Assembly (NCBI RefSeq): GCF_042676045.1 | Contig: NZ_JBHTJV010000005.1 | Location: 124,001 to 188,000, forward strand | DNA: 64,000 nucleotides | Reading direction: 5' to 3' | Source of the DNA: Pseudahrensia aquimaris | GTDB taxonomy: Bacteria > Pseudomonadota > Alphaproteobacteria > Rhizobiales > Rhizobiaceae | In this document: positions 52,725 through 61,956 of the stretch, one piece after another | Layout of the letters: each line of letters begins with the position of its first letter | Position numbering within the stretch: position 1 is the first letter of the stretch | Translations under genes and position numbers: made by a program | The notes under the pieces: generated by a model | The model's input: the letters and a program-made list of their open reading frames with translations, nothing else | Database searches by the model: none | Told to the model about the DNA's origin: nothing

Positions 52725-52753
52725 TAAATACACTTATAAGTTGTATGTGTAAA
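52725..52753 (-). promoter_or_regulatory. Promoter with ACTTATAAGT palindrome for the structured RNA
   Basis: TTTACA-N17-TATTTA on the minus strand; the spacer holds the palindrome ACTTATAAGT (52732-52741) extended by ATAC/GTAT flanks with one base difference. Placement between -35 and -10 suggests repressor or dimeric regulator binding. Confidence 0.5.
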
Positions 52754-52849
52754 CAGTCTCTTAACGCCGCAAGCGCGATCGACAAAAATCACGCCCGTAA
52801 CGAATAAAATTTTTATCGCATTAAATCAGATGTTTGGAGCGCCCAAAGA

Positions 52850-53959
52850 CTATCGATCGAGAATATCGCGCATCTCGGCCATGTTGGTGCGCACGCGCAG
52901 CAGATAAAAACCCATGGTTGCAAGGTGCGACGGCATCATGAACGCCGATTCGGAACCGTTGGAAACGATCAGCGGATCAATCTCCAGCGTTGATCGCAGC
53001 TCCGCCTGCATCTTGTTCCACACAGCCGTCAGGTTGCGCTCTTCAATCACGTCGCCAAAGTCTGCCCGTGCAGCCGCCATAATTCCGTTCAGAGCATAAA
53101 GCTGGCCGTAGGTGAACCAAAAGCGGTCATCCGCCCGCAAGTCGAACCAACCGGCATTCGATGCTTCCATTTGGTCACCCAGAATGTCTGAAGTTGAGCC
53201 CAGCGCATTCGCCATCTGGTCAAGAAAGCGCAGCAGGTTGTCGGCGCGCGGGTCAAACAGTGCATCGCAACTTGCAAGCCGCGTGTTGAACGCCTTTAGA
53301 TTGTTGATCGAAGAGCGATATTCCGATGGGGTCGGGGTTTTCGGGCCAAAGGGCGAGAGCTCGAAATACCAATAATTCTCGTTGTAGTTCGAATTCTGGT
53401 GCGCGTTTTGCAGATTTTGGTCGATCTGGGAGGTTCCCCGCACACGACCCAACCGCTCCTTGGCCTCAAAATTCGAGCGGCGCACCATTTCGTGCACGCC
53501 CAGCTGGAAAGCCGCCTTGTTGTCGAAATAAGGAGTGTATTTCCAATCTATGCCGAAGAAACCCAGTTTATAGGGCAGCATGGATGGCACCCAACCGTTC
53601 TGGTTGACGTTGAAATCAGTCAGGTCCGCAGCCATTTCCACGATGGCGGACGGCCCGCACTGGCCTTCCGCGCCCGGCGTCGGCTGGCCGGGCTTGGTGG
53701 TGCGTTGATCGAAGGCATATGTGGTTGCGTAATCCGGGTTGAAGCCACGCCAGAATTGCGTCTGATAGATCATATAGCCATAGCTGGCCACGATGCCGAT
53801 AATGATAAGGCTGAAAACGCCTTTGATGATGAAGCCGCGCTTGCGCACCCATGTGGTCAGCGCCACGAAAGGCCACAGGATAGCGGCAACGATATAGCCT
53901 ATGAAGCGCCCTATCGCGTCGAAGATCCGTTCAAAAAACCGAACCACAGGATCAAGCAT
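52850..53959 (-). CDS. DUF2333 family membrane protein
   Basis: A 369-residue protein with an amphipathic or membrane N-terminus (residues 14-35 and 45-66, FIIKGVFSLIIIGIVASYGYMIY) and a large soluble, presumably periplasmic domain (CGPSAIVEMAADLTDFNVNQNGWVPSMLPYKLGFFGIDWKYTP; FWFTYGQLYALNGIMAAARADF). This agrees with DUF2333 (function unknown, proteobacteria). It is the last gene of the minus-strand cluster; no clear terminator follows. Confidence 0.82.
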   Translation of the reverse strand: MLDPVVRFFERIFDAIGRFIGYIVAAILWPFVALTTWVRKRGFIIKGVFSLIIIGIVASYGYMIYQTQFWRGFNPDYATTYAFDQRTTKPGQPTPGAEGQCGPSAIVEMAADLTDFNVNQNGWVPSMLPYKLGFFGIDWKYTPYFDNKAAFQLGVHEMVRRSNFEAKERLGRVRGTSQIDQNLQNAHQNSNYNENYWYFELSPFGPKTPTPSEYRSSINNLKAFNTRLASCDALFDPRADNLLRFLDQMANALGSTSDILGDQMEASNAGWFDLRADDRFWFTYGQLYALNGIMAAARADFGDVIEERNLTAVWNKMQAELRSTLEIDPLIVSNGSESAFMMPSHLATMGFYLLRVRTNMAEMRDILDR

Positions 53960-53993
53960 ATCAAGTCTCCTTGCGCGCTAGCGCGTTGGCGCT

Positions 53994-55283
53994 TCAGTCG
54001 CCGCGATAATCATACAGATGCTGCCTCAGCCCTGCTTTGTCTTTCAGATAGGTCTCGCGCACCGTTTTCACAACATGAGCACGAAGCCCCTCCCCCCACT
54101 TTTCATAATCGGCATAGAAAGCAGGCTTGTTGAAAATGTAGCGCGAGAGCCAGTCAAACCGCACCTGATCGGAAATCAGCCGGTTGACCAGCCATTGGTC
54201 CGGGTGGGCAGGTTTGGCGCGGGAGAGGATAAACCGCCCGCGCGGGTCAATTTCAGAAAGATCAATCTGCGCCCAGTTTTCAAGCTGCCGCTCCGCCCAC
54301 ATCAGAAAGGGCAGCGTGCCCTCTTTCTCCACGAGTTCCGAATTGCGCGTCACCCAATTCTTGATCCAGCGCCGGTCAGACGTCTTGTGATCGCCCTCCG
54401 GCTCCGCGTGATAGGCCAAAACCGTGATCAACGTCTCCAGCCGCAAGTCCAGCCAGCCGGAGCGTTCCATCCACGAGCCGCGCGGCAATTCCAGCCGCCC
54501 CGTCTCTACCAGAAACCGATAGATCGTCTCCTGATCTCGCGCATCGATGTAAGCCACCTGCCAGGGCCGCGAGCGGCGGAACCCCGGCGCTTCGGGGTTA
54601 CCGATCACCGTGGTTTGGTCCGGGTCGATGAAGATGTAGACCCCGCCAAAATGCGAAGACCAGAACGCTTTATGCAGAAAGACGGTCTCGGTCGGCACCA
54701 GTTCATTGGTCCGAATATCGCCCGTCACCTTTGCCAGATCGACCATCTCGGTCAGCAATTCGTCGTCCGCCCAGGCCTGCTCTTCTTTCTTCAGCCGATC
54801 GATCAACAGCCGCAATTCGGTCGCCTGATCGGCAAGGTTCGTGCCCGTATAGACCTTGAAATTCACCTGCTCGATGGAGAGCAAATCCTCAATATCCCGC
54901 GCTTCCAGCACAGGGTCATCGATCTCGCCATAGACCACATCCTTGATCGTCAGCGCGTTGATCGCCTTGGCGTTGTGCTCGAAGAATTCGTGCATCAGCT
55001 GGCCGGTATTCGAAAACGCCGTGTGAACCACCGGCAGCGATTGCTGCTCCGGCGACAGGATGATGAAACGGCGGTTGATCTGGTTGGGGTCGAGATAATC
55101 CCGGTCGTCCAATTCGTCCGCCACTTCCGGCGAAAAGCCGGTCATGTCGATTCGAAACGACTTTTGTTTTGTAGGCTTAAGACCAAAGCCCTTCAGCGCC
55201 ACGTTATAGCGCTCAATCAGATGCGGCTCTTCAATGCGCATCATGCGCCCAAAGATCAGTTCTGACTCTTCAAGACGTTTCAT
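53994..55283 (-). CDS. DUF6638-like cytoplasmic protein
   Basis: A 429-residue soluble protein without membrane segments, rich in acidic and aromatic residues. I recall it as DUF6638, found with AAA ATPase and DUF2333 genes in rhizobia; the label is from memory and not verified. Recognisable stretches are LEESELIFGRMMRIEEPHLIERYN, FIILSPEQQSLPVVHTAFS, and PWQVAYIDARDQETIYRF. No catalytic motif seen. It lies 6 bases after the tiny membrane protein and 34 bases before DUF2333. Confidence 0.65.
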   Translation of the reverse strand: MKRLEESELIFGRMMRIEEPHLIERYNVALKGFGLKPTKQKSFRIDMTGFSPEVADELDDRDYLDPNQINRRFIILSPEQQSLPVVHTAFSNTGQLMHEFFEHNAKAINALTIKDVVYGEIDDPVLEARDIEDLLSIEQVNFKVYTGTNLADQATELRLLIDRLKKEEQAWADDELLTEMVDLAKVTGDIRTNELVPTETVFLHKAFWSSHFGGVYIFIDPDQTTVIGNPEAPGFRRSRPWQVAYIDARDQETIYRFLVETGRLELPRGSWMERSGWLDLRLETLITVLAYHAEPEGDHKTSDRRWIKNWVTRNSELVEKEGTLPFLMWAERQLENWAQIDLSEIDPRGRFILSRAKPAHPDQWLVNRLISDQVRFDWLSRYIFNKPAFYADYEKWGEGLRAHVVKTVRETYLKDKAGLRQHLYDYRGD

Positions 55284-55289
55284 AAGCCG

Positions 55290-55532
55290 CTAGAACCAGA
55301 TCCCACTGCGCACGACGAAGTAGAGGAAAGCCGGAATGCCCAGTGTGAACAGCACAGCCATTGGCGGACGGATCACGCCCAACATCTGATTCATCCGCGT
55401 GGAAAAATCATCCTGCTGCTGCACTTCATCCGCGCTGAACAGGCGGCTCATGTTTCGAAACAACCAACCGAAGCAAAACAAAACCAGCCCCGTTGTCAGA
55501 AGCGTAAATATCGTCTGTTCGGTTTCACCCAT
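55290..55532 (-). CDS. Two-helix small membrane protein
   Basis: An 80-residue protein with hydrophobic helices at about 8-26 (IFTLLTTGLVLFCFGWLF) and 57-76 (PMAVLFTLGIPAFLYFVV), connected by a charged cytoplasmic or periplasmic stretch (MSRLFSADEVQQQDDFSTRMNQML). It starts immediately after the AAA stop, with no spacing, and its stop is 6 bases before the next gene, so it is tightly coupled. No family recognised; perhaps a membrane anchor for the ATPase (inference). Confidence 0.72.
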   Translation of the reverse strand: MGETEQTIFTLLTTGLVLFCFGWLFRNMSRLFSADEVQQQDDFSTRMNQMLGVIRPPMAVLFTLGIPAFLYFVVRSGIWF

Positions 55533-57437
55533 TTACCATCGTCCTTCTTTTTTCATGGCTTCGATCTCGCCAACCGCTTTTTCGCGCTGCCGTTCGCGGC
55601 GGATGATTTCCTCCACGGCGGCGTTGTCGCTCTTGTCCGTATAACGGAACTCGGAGTCTGCGTAGCGGTTGATCTCCTGCATGACCATATCCATCGTGAA
55701 GGGAGAGCGCAGTTCGGCTATCATGTCGCGCTTTGTGTCGTAGTCCTTGTGCATGAACGCCTCGGGCGCCTCGAACCACTCGTCCGGCAATTCAATGTCC
55801 ATCGCCCGCATTTTGATCGCGTCCGTGATGTTCTTGATCGCACGGCCCGTGAAGCGCGGCTCGGCCTCTTTGATCATGTGCAAATACGTGCCGACGTCGG
55901 CCATCGTTTTAGGCTCGCCCACCTCGTCCATAAAGCGCACATAGACCTTCTCCAGCCCATCTTCCTGCGGCTTGGAAAGTTGCTCATAGGCTTCGCCCAC
56001 CGCCTTCTGGATAACCTGCGCTTCAAAAAGCTCATGGTCGCCCAGCGGGATCTTGTGGTTCTTGCCCGCCAGCAGCGCGAAAATGTCGATATAGTCGTCG
56101 CGGGTCTGCGGTCCGTCCACCAGCCAGCGAGCGCCTGCCCGTTGGCGCAGCGCGTCGTCGACGTTTTCGGGATAGTTGGAGAACATGCCGAACGAGCAAT
56201 TGCCGCGCACAACGGTGTTTGCGCCCGCGAAACTTTCCATCAGCACCGCCGTCACCTCCTGCTGACCGGCGCTTGCGCGGTCGTCGGAGCGTTTGGCGGC
56301 AATCTGGTCGATATCGTCCACCGTGCCAAAGCCAATCGTCTTCGGGTTCAGCACGTTGTTGATGAACTGCTTACAATTCTGCCCCGACTTGCCCTGATAG
56401 GACGAGATATTGTCCACGCCGAAATTCTCATAGTGGAAGCCATAGCCAGCGACCTGACAATAATCGTTGATCATGCCGGCGATCATCTGGATCAGGATCG
56501 TCTTACCCGTGCCGGGTGCGCCGTCACCAATGAAGGTAAACAGGAAACCGCCCAGATCGACGAACGGGTTCATTTGCCGCTCGAAATCGTAGGCCATCAA
56601 CATCTTGGCGAGCTTGATCGCCTGATATTTCGCGATGTGGTTGCCGATGATCTCGTTCGGCTTTTTAAACTGCATCACCAGTTTCGAACGCTTCGCGCCC
56701 GGCGCGACGTCAAAGCCGTTCAGCTCAAACCCATCGCTTTCCAGCTTCAGATGCGTCTGCTCGAACGGCCCCAGCGCCGTGAACCGCGCACGGCGTTGCA
56801 GCAGTTCATCGATTGCGAGCCGCGCACAGGTCCGCGCCCGCGACGACATCACCTTGTCGTCCGGCGCACCGTCCACACAGGCATCCAGCGCCGCAACCAA
56901 GCCTTTCAGCGCGTCCTGCGGCGTGTCGAACAGGAATTCAGGCTCGGGAATATCGCTTGCCGCCTCCGCATCATCGGGCAGCATCTGCACCAGATAGGCG
57001 GCGGCTGAAAACGCCGCCACGTAGGCGGAACTCTCCACCAACCCACGAAACCGATCAGCCTCTTCGCCAGCCAAAGCCGCGCCCGAATTCTTTTTCGTCA
57101 GCGCGTCCAGCCCGGTCTGCTCACCAAAATGGTCAGCGACCGCCAAAGCCACCGCCACAGCACGACGCGTTTTGTAGACCAGCCCGTGCTGTGCAATCGA
57201 CAGCATCGCATCGTCCGGGTTCACCGCCGAAATCGTTTTGATCAGTTCCACCTCATTCGTAGACTTCGCTCCCGCAGACGACACTGTCGAAACAAACCGC
57301 CGCCTCGTGCCAGCAAGCTCCGTCTTCGATTTATTGTCTCCGATGGTCACATGCACAAACCGCGTGATCAGCGATTGCGCAGTGGGCAAGTGCTTGGCGA
57401 TATCGTCTTCGCGAAGGGTAGAAAGTGCTGCGTCCAT
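55533..57437 (-). CDS. AAA+ family ATPase of the M50-HlyD cluster
   Basis: A 634-residue protein with one AAA+ module in its middle: Walker A GDGAPGTGKT (304-313), Walker B region TIGFGTVDDID (367-377), sensor 1 N421 and arginine-finger candidates R431 and R433 (DDALRQRAGARW). Residues 1-300 are an all-alpha region without clear family; residues 450-634 are helical with charged C-terminus. The sequence does not match MoxR, ClpV or FtsH in an obvious way. It overlaps the upstream 385-residue gene by one base (TAATG) and abuts the next gene, so the four are coupled. Confidence 0.85.
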   Translation of the reverse strand: MDAALSTLREDDIAKHLPTAQSLITRFVHVTIGDNKSKTELAGTRRRFVSTVSSAGAKSTNEVELIKTISAVNPDDAMLSIAQHGLVYKTRRAVAVALAVADHFGEQTGLDALTKKNSGAALAGEEADRFRGLVESSAYVAAFSAAAYLVQMLPDDAEAASDIPEPEFLFDTPQDALKGLVAALDACVDGAPDDKVMSSRARTCARLAIDELLQRRARFTALGPFEQTHLKLESDGFELNGFDVAPGAKRSKLVMQFKKPNEIIGNHIAKYQAIKLAKMLMAYDFERQMNPFVDLGGFLFTFIGDGAPGTGKTILIQMIAGMINDYCQVAGYGFHYENFGVDNISSYQGKSGQNCKQFINNVLNPKTIGFGTVDDIDQIAAKRSDDRASAGQQEVTAVLMESFAGANTVVRGNCSFGMFSNYPENVDDALRQRAGARWLVDGPQTRDDYIDIFALLAGKNHKIPLGDHELFEAQVIQKAVGEAYEQLSKPQEDGLEKVYVRFMDEVGEPKTMADVGTYLHMIKEAEPRFTGRAIKNITDAIKMRAMDIELPDEWFEAPEAFMHKDYDTKRDMIAELRSPFTMDMVMQEINRYADSEFRYTDKSDNAAVEEIIRRERQREKAVGEIEAMKKEGRW

Positions 57438-58594
57438 TAGAAGTCCCTCAAAACCTGGTTCCCGCTCACCACATGGGTGTGGTAGCCGTCGAAAATTTCG
57501 TCGCGTTTGCCGCTGGCGTAGATCGCTTGATACGCCTCATGCGGCACAAGCGCATGGCGCTCGAAGGATGACACGCCTTGGCGCACACATTCGAGATTAT
57601 CCGTGTCGATGTGATAGGTCTGCCGCGCGGCCTCGGAACTCCAAATTCCGCGCTTGGCGGGCGTTTCAGAAATTGAGTGCAATTCCTGCACCGTCCATGT
57701 CAGCAGCCAAGCGTGGTTAGGATTGCGCACCGTATCGAGAATTTTTTCGACAATCTTGCCGTGGCTCGTCACACCCGCATTGTAAAATGGCCCCATCACG
57801 ATGCGACGCAATTGCTTGGGGTGTAGCTCCTCGAAATCCTTGTCCATATTGTCGGCAATGGTCGAGAGCGTCAGACCATAGGATGAATTCTTCTCTGCGA
57901 AATCGTCAAACTGATGCGCCAAATCCGGGTTCAGCAACCCACCAACGGGGAATTGTATATCAAGATTGTCCGCAATCTTTCCCGAACGGTCGAGCAACAG
58001 TTTGCCCATTGTTTTCGAGGAATCCTCCAGCACCGCGACATAGACCATCGGCAAATTTGCCGAGCCATCGAACGCCCCCCAGTGGGTCACGTAATAGGGC
58101 CGTGCGGTTTTCGGGTTCATCGAAACCTTAATCGTCTCCGGCAGGATGTTGGGCTGGAACACATCCCCCTGCATCACTTCTTCAAAATACAGACGCTGCG
58201 CCAGCGCCTTTTGCAGCGCGGCAGGAAACTGCTTTTTCAGCAGAATGTAGTCCACCATGTCTTCGCGCAGTGTGGCGCCATCGGGCATCCCCGCCAGCTT
58301 TTGAGCGGCAGAACGGGCGTCCACATCAAGGTCAAGCACGTTCTGGAACGTCGGGTAGCCGCTCTCCGCCTGATTGATCGCAAAGCGCTCGGCAAACGCG
58401 ACCTTGTTCTTCCAGGCATCAAACGAATGGCGCAGCCGCAGGATGTATCCTGCCAGCACGCGCCCCGTCATCTCGTGCTGATAAAGCGGCGAGTTCTCCT
58501 CACGCAGATAAATATCCAGCGAATAAAGCGCGGAATCGATAGCCTCGAAATACCGCGTGACTGTGTCGTTCTTACTCTTGGTTTTAGCCACCAT
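57437..58594 (-). CDS. Unknown protein of the AAA+ unit
   Basis: A 385-residue soluble protein with no signal peptide or membrane helix. N-terminal helical region (DTVTRYFEAIDSALYSLDIYLREENSPLYQHE; RLRHSFDAWKNKVAFAERFAINQAE) followed by a mixed part (ARPYYVTHWGAFDGSANLPMVYVAVLEDSSK; ELHPKQLRRIVMGPFYNAGVTSHGKIV). No family recognised. Its position, with an overlapping stop, makes it an obligate partner candidate of the AAA+ ATPase, for example an adaptor or substrate receptor (inference). Confidence 0.78.
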   Translation of the reverse strand: MVAKTKSKNDTVTRYFEAIDSALYSLDIYLREENSPLYQHEMTGRVLAGYILRLRHSFDAWKNKVAFAERFAINQAESGYPTFQNVLDLDVDARSAAQKLAGMPDGATLREDMVDYILLKKQFPAALQKALAQRLYFEEVMQGDVFQPNILPETIKVSMNPKTARPYYVTHWGAFDGSANLPMVYVAVLEDSSKTMGKLLLDRSGKIADNLDIQFPVGGLLNPDLAHQFDDFAEKNSSYGLTLSTIADNMDKDFEELHPKQLRRIVMGPFYNAGVTSHGKIVEKILDTVRNPNHAWLLTWTVQELHSISETPAKRGIWSSEAARQTYHIDTDNLECVRQGVSSFERHALVPHEAYQAIYASGKRDEIFDGYHTHVVSGNQVLRDF

Positions 58595-58612
58595 CGGAGC
58601 GCTTAGCCCCGC

Positions 58613-59701
58613 TTACGATTGAGCCACGTAGTCAGCTTGATTGTGCTTGCGCATCACATCTTCAAAACGGCGGGCGAAGGCTTCGTCGGCCAGTTGCTTG
58701 CGGCGCTGAATATCCTTGGTCGAGACCATGTTCTTCTCGTGCATCTCCAGCAGATCGCCGATATGCGACTGCGCGGCGGCACCGATGCCGGCCATTGTCG
58801 TTTCGGCCGCTGTATCAACCTTGTTGCCAAGCGTGTTGATCTTGTGCGCCACATCTTGCTGGGCTGCAGTCTTCAACGAGTCTTCCAGTGCCTTATAGAG
58901 CACAATCCGCTGTTCGGTATCGATGGTCAGCTTGTTAATCAGCGTTTGCTGTGCGGCCAACTGGTTGTTGAGCGAATCCACAAATGTCTGGAACATCGAC
59001 GTGTAGCGTTCCAGCGTCTGGCTTTCGGCCAAAAGCTCCTGCTCTTTCGCCTGCATGGCGTTGTATTCGGTGGCCAACTCCGAGCGCTGCGATTCCAGTT
59101 CCGCGCGTTTGCTCTGGTTGGTCGCAACCGAAATCTGGTTCTCCAGATCCAGCAGCATCGGGTTCAATTCTTCGATACGCGCCTGCGTCTCTTCCAGCTG
59201 CTTGATGGCGCCCTGTCGACGCTCAATCACCTCACGCAAACTGGATTCAGATTTTGCATAGCGCTCGTCGAGCACATCTTTTTGCTCGGTCAAAATACCA
59301 GTAATCGTGTCAGACTTCGTCAGCAGTTCCTGCAAATTACCCGCAAGGCTCATGTTACGCACGCGGTCGGTGCGCATGCGTTGTGCACGCTGTTTGGAGA
59401 ACACGCCAACGATTGATTCCCAAGTCGTATAACTTTTCATGCTCTCAAATTCAGAGCCAAACACGTTGGTCGCGTCTTCCAGCCCAATGATGAGATCGGC
59501 AATGTTGCCTTCCATGACCTTTTGCTGGGCCAGCACATCGTTGATGCGGGCATTTTCAATATCAAAGTTTGCATCACCGATGGTTTCGGCGGTTGCCACT
59601 TTTTCAATGACGATCTGGCTTTCCTTCAGCCGCTCGCGCATTTCTTCGACGGTTGATTTAGTCTTTTCGATCTCAGCGTCGAATTTGCTCATATTAGCCA
59701 T
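58613..59701 (-). CDS. Long coiled-coil protein of the M50-HlyD cluster
   Basis: A 362-residue soluble protein dominated by heptads: residues 8-35, 130-175 (DERYAKSESSLREVIERRQGAIKQLEETQARIEELNP) and 180-240 (KRAELESQRSELATEYNAMQAKEQELLAESQTLERY), ending in a charged region with NMVSTKDIQRRKQLADE. I see no resemblance strong enough to name it; toxic-anion-resistance (TelA) proteins are also coiled coils but lack these sequences. ATG 59701 has GAGGAGAGGG upstream; ATG 59692 is an alternative. A 110-base gap precedes it. Confidence 0.72.
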   Translation of the reverse strand: MANMSKFDAEIEKTKSTVEEMRERLKESQIVIEKVATAETIGDANFDIENARINDVLAQQKVMEGNIADLIIGLEDATNVFGSEFESMKSYTTWESIVGVFSKQRAQRMRTDRVRNMSLAGNLQELLTKSDTITGILTEQKDVLDERYAKSESSLREVIERRQGAIKQLEETQARIEELNPMLLDLENQISVATNQSKRAELESQRSELATEYNAMQAKEQELLAESQTLERYTSMFQTFVDSLNNQLAAQQTLINKLTIDTEQRIVLYKALEDSLKTAAQQDVAHKINTLGNKVDTAAETTMAGIGAAAQSHIGDLLEMHEKNMVSTKDIQRRKQLADEAFARRFEDVMRKHNQADYVAQS

Positions 59702-59811
59702 TGGAAACCCTCTCCTCGATGCCGCCGCTAAGGCGCGCGGCGCAGCATTGCGTTAAGAGGAATATAAGTGAATGCAGCGGGTTTTCTAGCCGCCAAGCGG
59801 AAGGATTGTTA

Positions 59812-61947
59812 TTAAACTCCCATTTCCCGCACAAAGACTTTAAGCACCTGCCGCTTGATACGGGTATAAAAGCTCTCCGCCTCGCCTTGAATGACGGAGA
59901 TGCCACGAACAGCAGACGCTGGCAGAATCGCTTCATCAGCGCTCGGCACCATGTCGATCGCGTAATTCGCAGCCGTTGGGCGCAGCGCTTTCTTGTCACT
60001 TTCATCAACCGCAATGTCGCCTCCATAGCGCATTGCGAGATACGGCTCGTCCAAGCGCTCAACGCTGGCCACCGAAACGGAAGCCACTTGCAGCGGTGTC
60101 TTGGCTAGTTCCGGATTATCGGGAATGAAAGTAGCACGGGCACCCTCAGCAAAGCGGAACAGGTTTTGCTCCGACACATAGCCCTTCACCTTAAGCCGCT
60201 CACGGTCTTGTATCGTTGCCATTGGCGTTTTCACATTGGTCCAGATACCGACGTGAAGTTCCGGGTCCATATCCGTCACCACGCCAGCGAACGGCGCGCG
60301 CATTGTCAGTTGCTCGCGCACACGGTTTAGCCCATCCATCTCTTCTCGCACTTCGTTTAATTCATTTTCCAGAACCACAAGCGAGGCCCGGTCACGGCTG
60401 TCGGCACCTGTGCGGTCGATGCGGCTTTCCAATAACCGCGCTCGCTCTTGCGCCTGCTTGAGCTTCTGGTCGATCTCCGGCGACGCCAGAACGGCCAGCA
60501 CATCGCCCTCTTCGACTTTCATTCCGTCGACAAGTTTCAAGTCCACCACCTGTCCGGCAAATGGCGGGAACAAGGTTTGTTCGTGTTCGGCAGTCATCAC
60601 CGAAGGCACAACGATGCGTGTGGACCAAGGAATGACAGCAACCGCGACGGCGCCAGCCAGCACGAGTGAAGTTACGAGGAAGCGTTTGGTTTTCATGATC
60701 TTATCCCGAATGCTCCACCAATGGCGCATTTCGCGTCCCACCGGCATGAGAATGAACCAGATGATCTCCACCGCAAACAGCAATATGCCGATGATCTTGA
60801 TGAAGAAGGCATAGACGAGGATCGCAATGCCGAGAAAAAGGAAGAAGCGGTAAATCCACGTCGCCCAAGCGTGGATGATGACGGTGCGCCGCATTTTGCG
60901 GGTCAGCAGTTCTGGCGCAGGCTCGCCAAGGCCGAACAGGATTTCCCGCAACCGCCAGCGGGCCATCTCGAACCCGCGGTTCTGCATATTCTGAAAACCC
61001 AACGCGTCGGAGAGGATGTAATAGCCGTCAAAGCGCATCAGCGGGTTTAGGTTTACGAAAAGCGACGTGATCCAGGACGTTGTGGCAATAGCGAAAAAGC
61101 AAAGCCGCAAGCCACCCTCGGGCAAAAACACCCAAATGAACGTTGCCAGACAAGCCAGCGTCAGTTCAGTGAAAATCCCCGCCCCGTCGATCATCAACCG
61201 CTCGCGCCGCGACTTCAGTCTCCACGCGCCGGATGTATCGGTATAAAGCACCGGCATCAGCACCATGAACGCAACGCCAATCGTCGGCACGCGCAATCCG
61301 TAGCGCACCGCCATGTAGGCATGCCCCAATTCGTGTAGTGACTTCACCACCACAAGGCTTGCGCCATAAAGCAGCGCCCCCTGCCACGAGAGGAGAAACT
61401 GGAACGTGCCCGCAAATTGGTCCCACTGCCGCGAAACCAGATACAGCCCGATCAATCCGATAATCGCATAAATCCAAACCGCCGTGCGGGTGAACAACGG
61501 CGAGACGGCAGGCCACGTTCGGCGCAGAAACTTATCCGGCCGCACCAACGGAATGCGGAAGAAAAGATAGGAATGCATCATGGTCGAGAACCAGGATTTC
61601 TTCTGGTTCTGCACCGTCTGCGCCATCAATTTGTAATCGTTATTGGGAATATCGCGCACCAGCGCGTTGGAAATCAGAAAGTGGACTGCTTCGGCGATGT
61701 CTTCTTCACTTACCACGCGCCCAAATTCTGTTCGAATGGTGCGGATGAGCTTCTTGGCCTCTCCCACACGCCAAACCATCAGCATGTCCAGCAACTCGCG
61801 ACCGATTTCGAAATAGCGGCCAGCGACAGGATCGAAAATCACCCAAGCGGGTGCGCCGTTGGCCAGCGGTGCGGTTTTGACGATCTCCAGATCATCGCGC
61901 AGCACCGGCAGCGGAACAGGTTCATTCCCCTCTTGCTGGCTTAACAC
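59812..61947 (-). CDS. M50 site-2-protease-like/HlyD fusion with PqqD-like N-terminus
   Basis: A 711-residue inner-membrane protein in three parts. Residues 20-110 resemble a PqqD-like winged helix (FDPVAGRYFEIGRELLDMLM, then an EEDIAEAVHFLISNALV helix). Residues 150-410 are an M50 intramembrane metalloprotease-like domain with HELGH (205-209) and NLNPLMRFDGYY (299-310; D307 expected ligand). Residues 422-440 form a membrane helix, followed by a HlyD-type lipoyl, hairpin and barrel region (453-700). 'Peptide zinc metalloprotease' proteins (YydH-type) share the M50 part. GTG start at 61947 with GGAGG 6-10 bases upstream. Proteolysis or scaffold function are both possible. Confidence 0.87.
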   Translation of the reverse strand: MLSQQEGNEPVPLPVLRDDLEIVKTAPLANGAPAWVIFDPVAGRYFEIGRELLDMLMVWRVGEAKKLIRTIRTEFGRVVSEEDIAEAVHFLISNALVRDIPNNDYKLMAQTVQNQKKSWFSTMMHSYLFFRIPLVRPDKFLRRTWPAVSPLFTRTAVWIYAIIGLIGLYLVSRQWDQFAGTFQFLLSWQGALLYGASLVVVKSLHELGHAYMAVRYGLRVPTIGVAFMVLMPVLYTDTSGAWRLKSRRERLMIDGAGIFTELTLACLATFIWVFLPEGGLRLCFFAIATTSWITSLFVNLNPLMRFDGYYILSDALGFQNMQNRGFEMARWRLREILFGLGEPAPELLTRKMRRTVIIHAWATWIYRFFLFLGIAILVYAFFIKIIGILLFAVEIIWFILMPVGREMRHWWSIRDKIMKTKRFLVTSLVLAGAVAVAVIPWSTRIVVPSVMTAEHEQTLFPPFAGQVVDLKLVDGMKVEEGDVLAVLASPEIDQKLKQAQERARLLESRIDRTGADSRDRASLVVLENELNEVREEMDGLNRVREQLTMRAPFAGVVTDMDPELHVGIWTNVKTPMATIQDRERLKVKGYVSEQNLFRFAEGARATFIPDNPELAKTPLQVASVSVASVERLDEPYLAMRYGGDIAVDESDKKALRPTAANYAIDMVPSADEAILPASAVRGISVIQGEAESFYTRIKRQVLKVFVREMGV

Positions 61948-61956
61948 CGCGTCCTC

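Noticed and set aside
52262..52792. 176-codon minus-strand frame covering the structured RNA and trpL
   Set aside because: It crosses a terminator and the trp promoter and has no recognisable protein features.
54018..55265. 415-codon frame opposite the DUF6638-like gene
   Set aside because: The minus-strand gene fits tight operon spacing; the plus frame has no ribosome site and no motif.
55749..57008. 419-codon frame opposite the AAA+ gene
   Set aside because: It covers the Walker motifs of the real gene and resembles other shadow frames.
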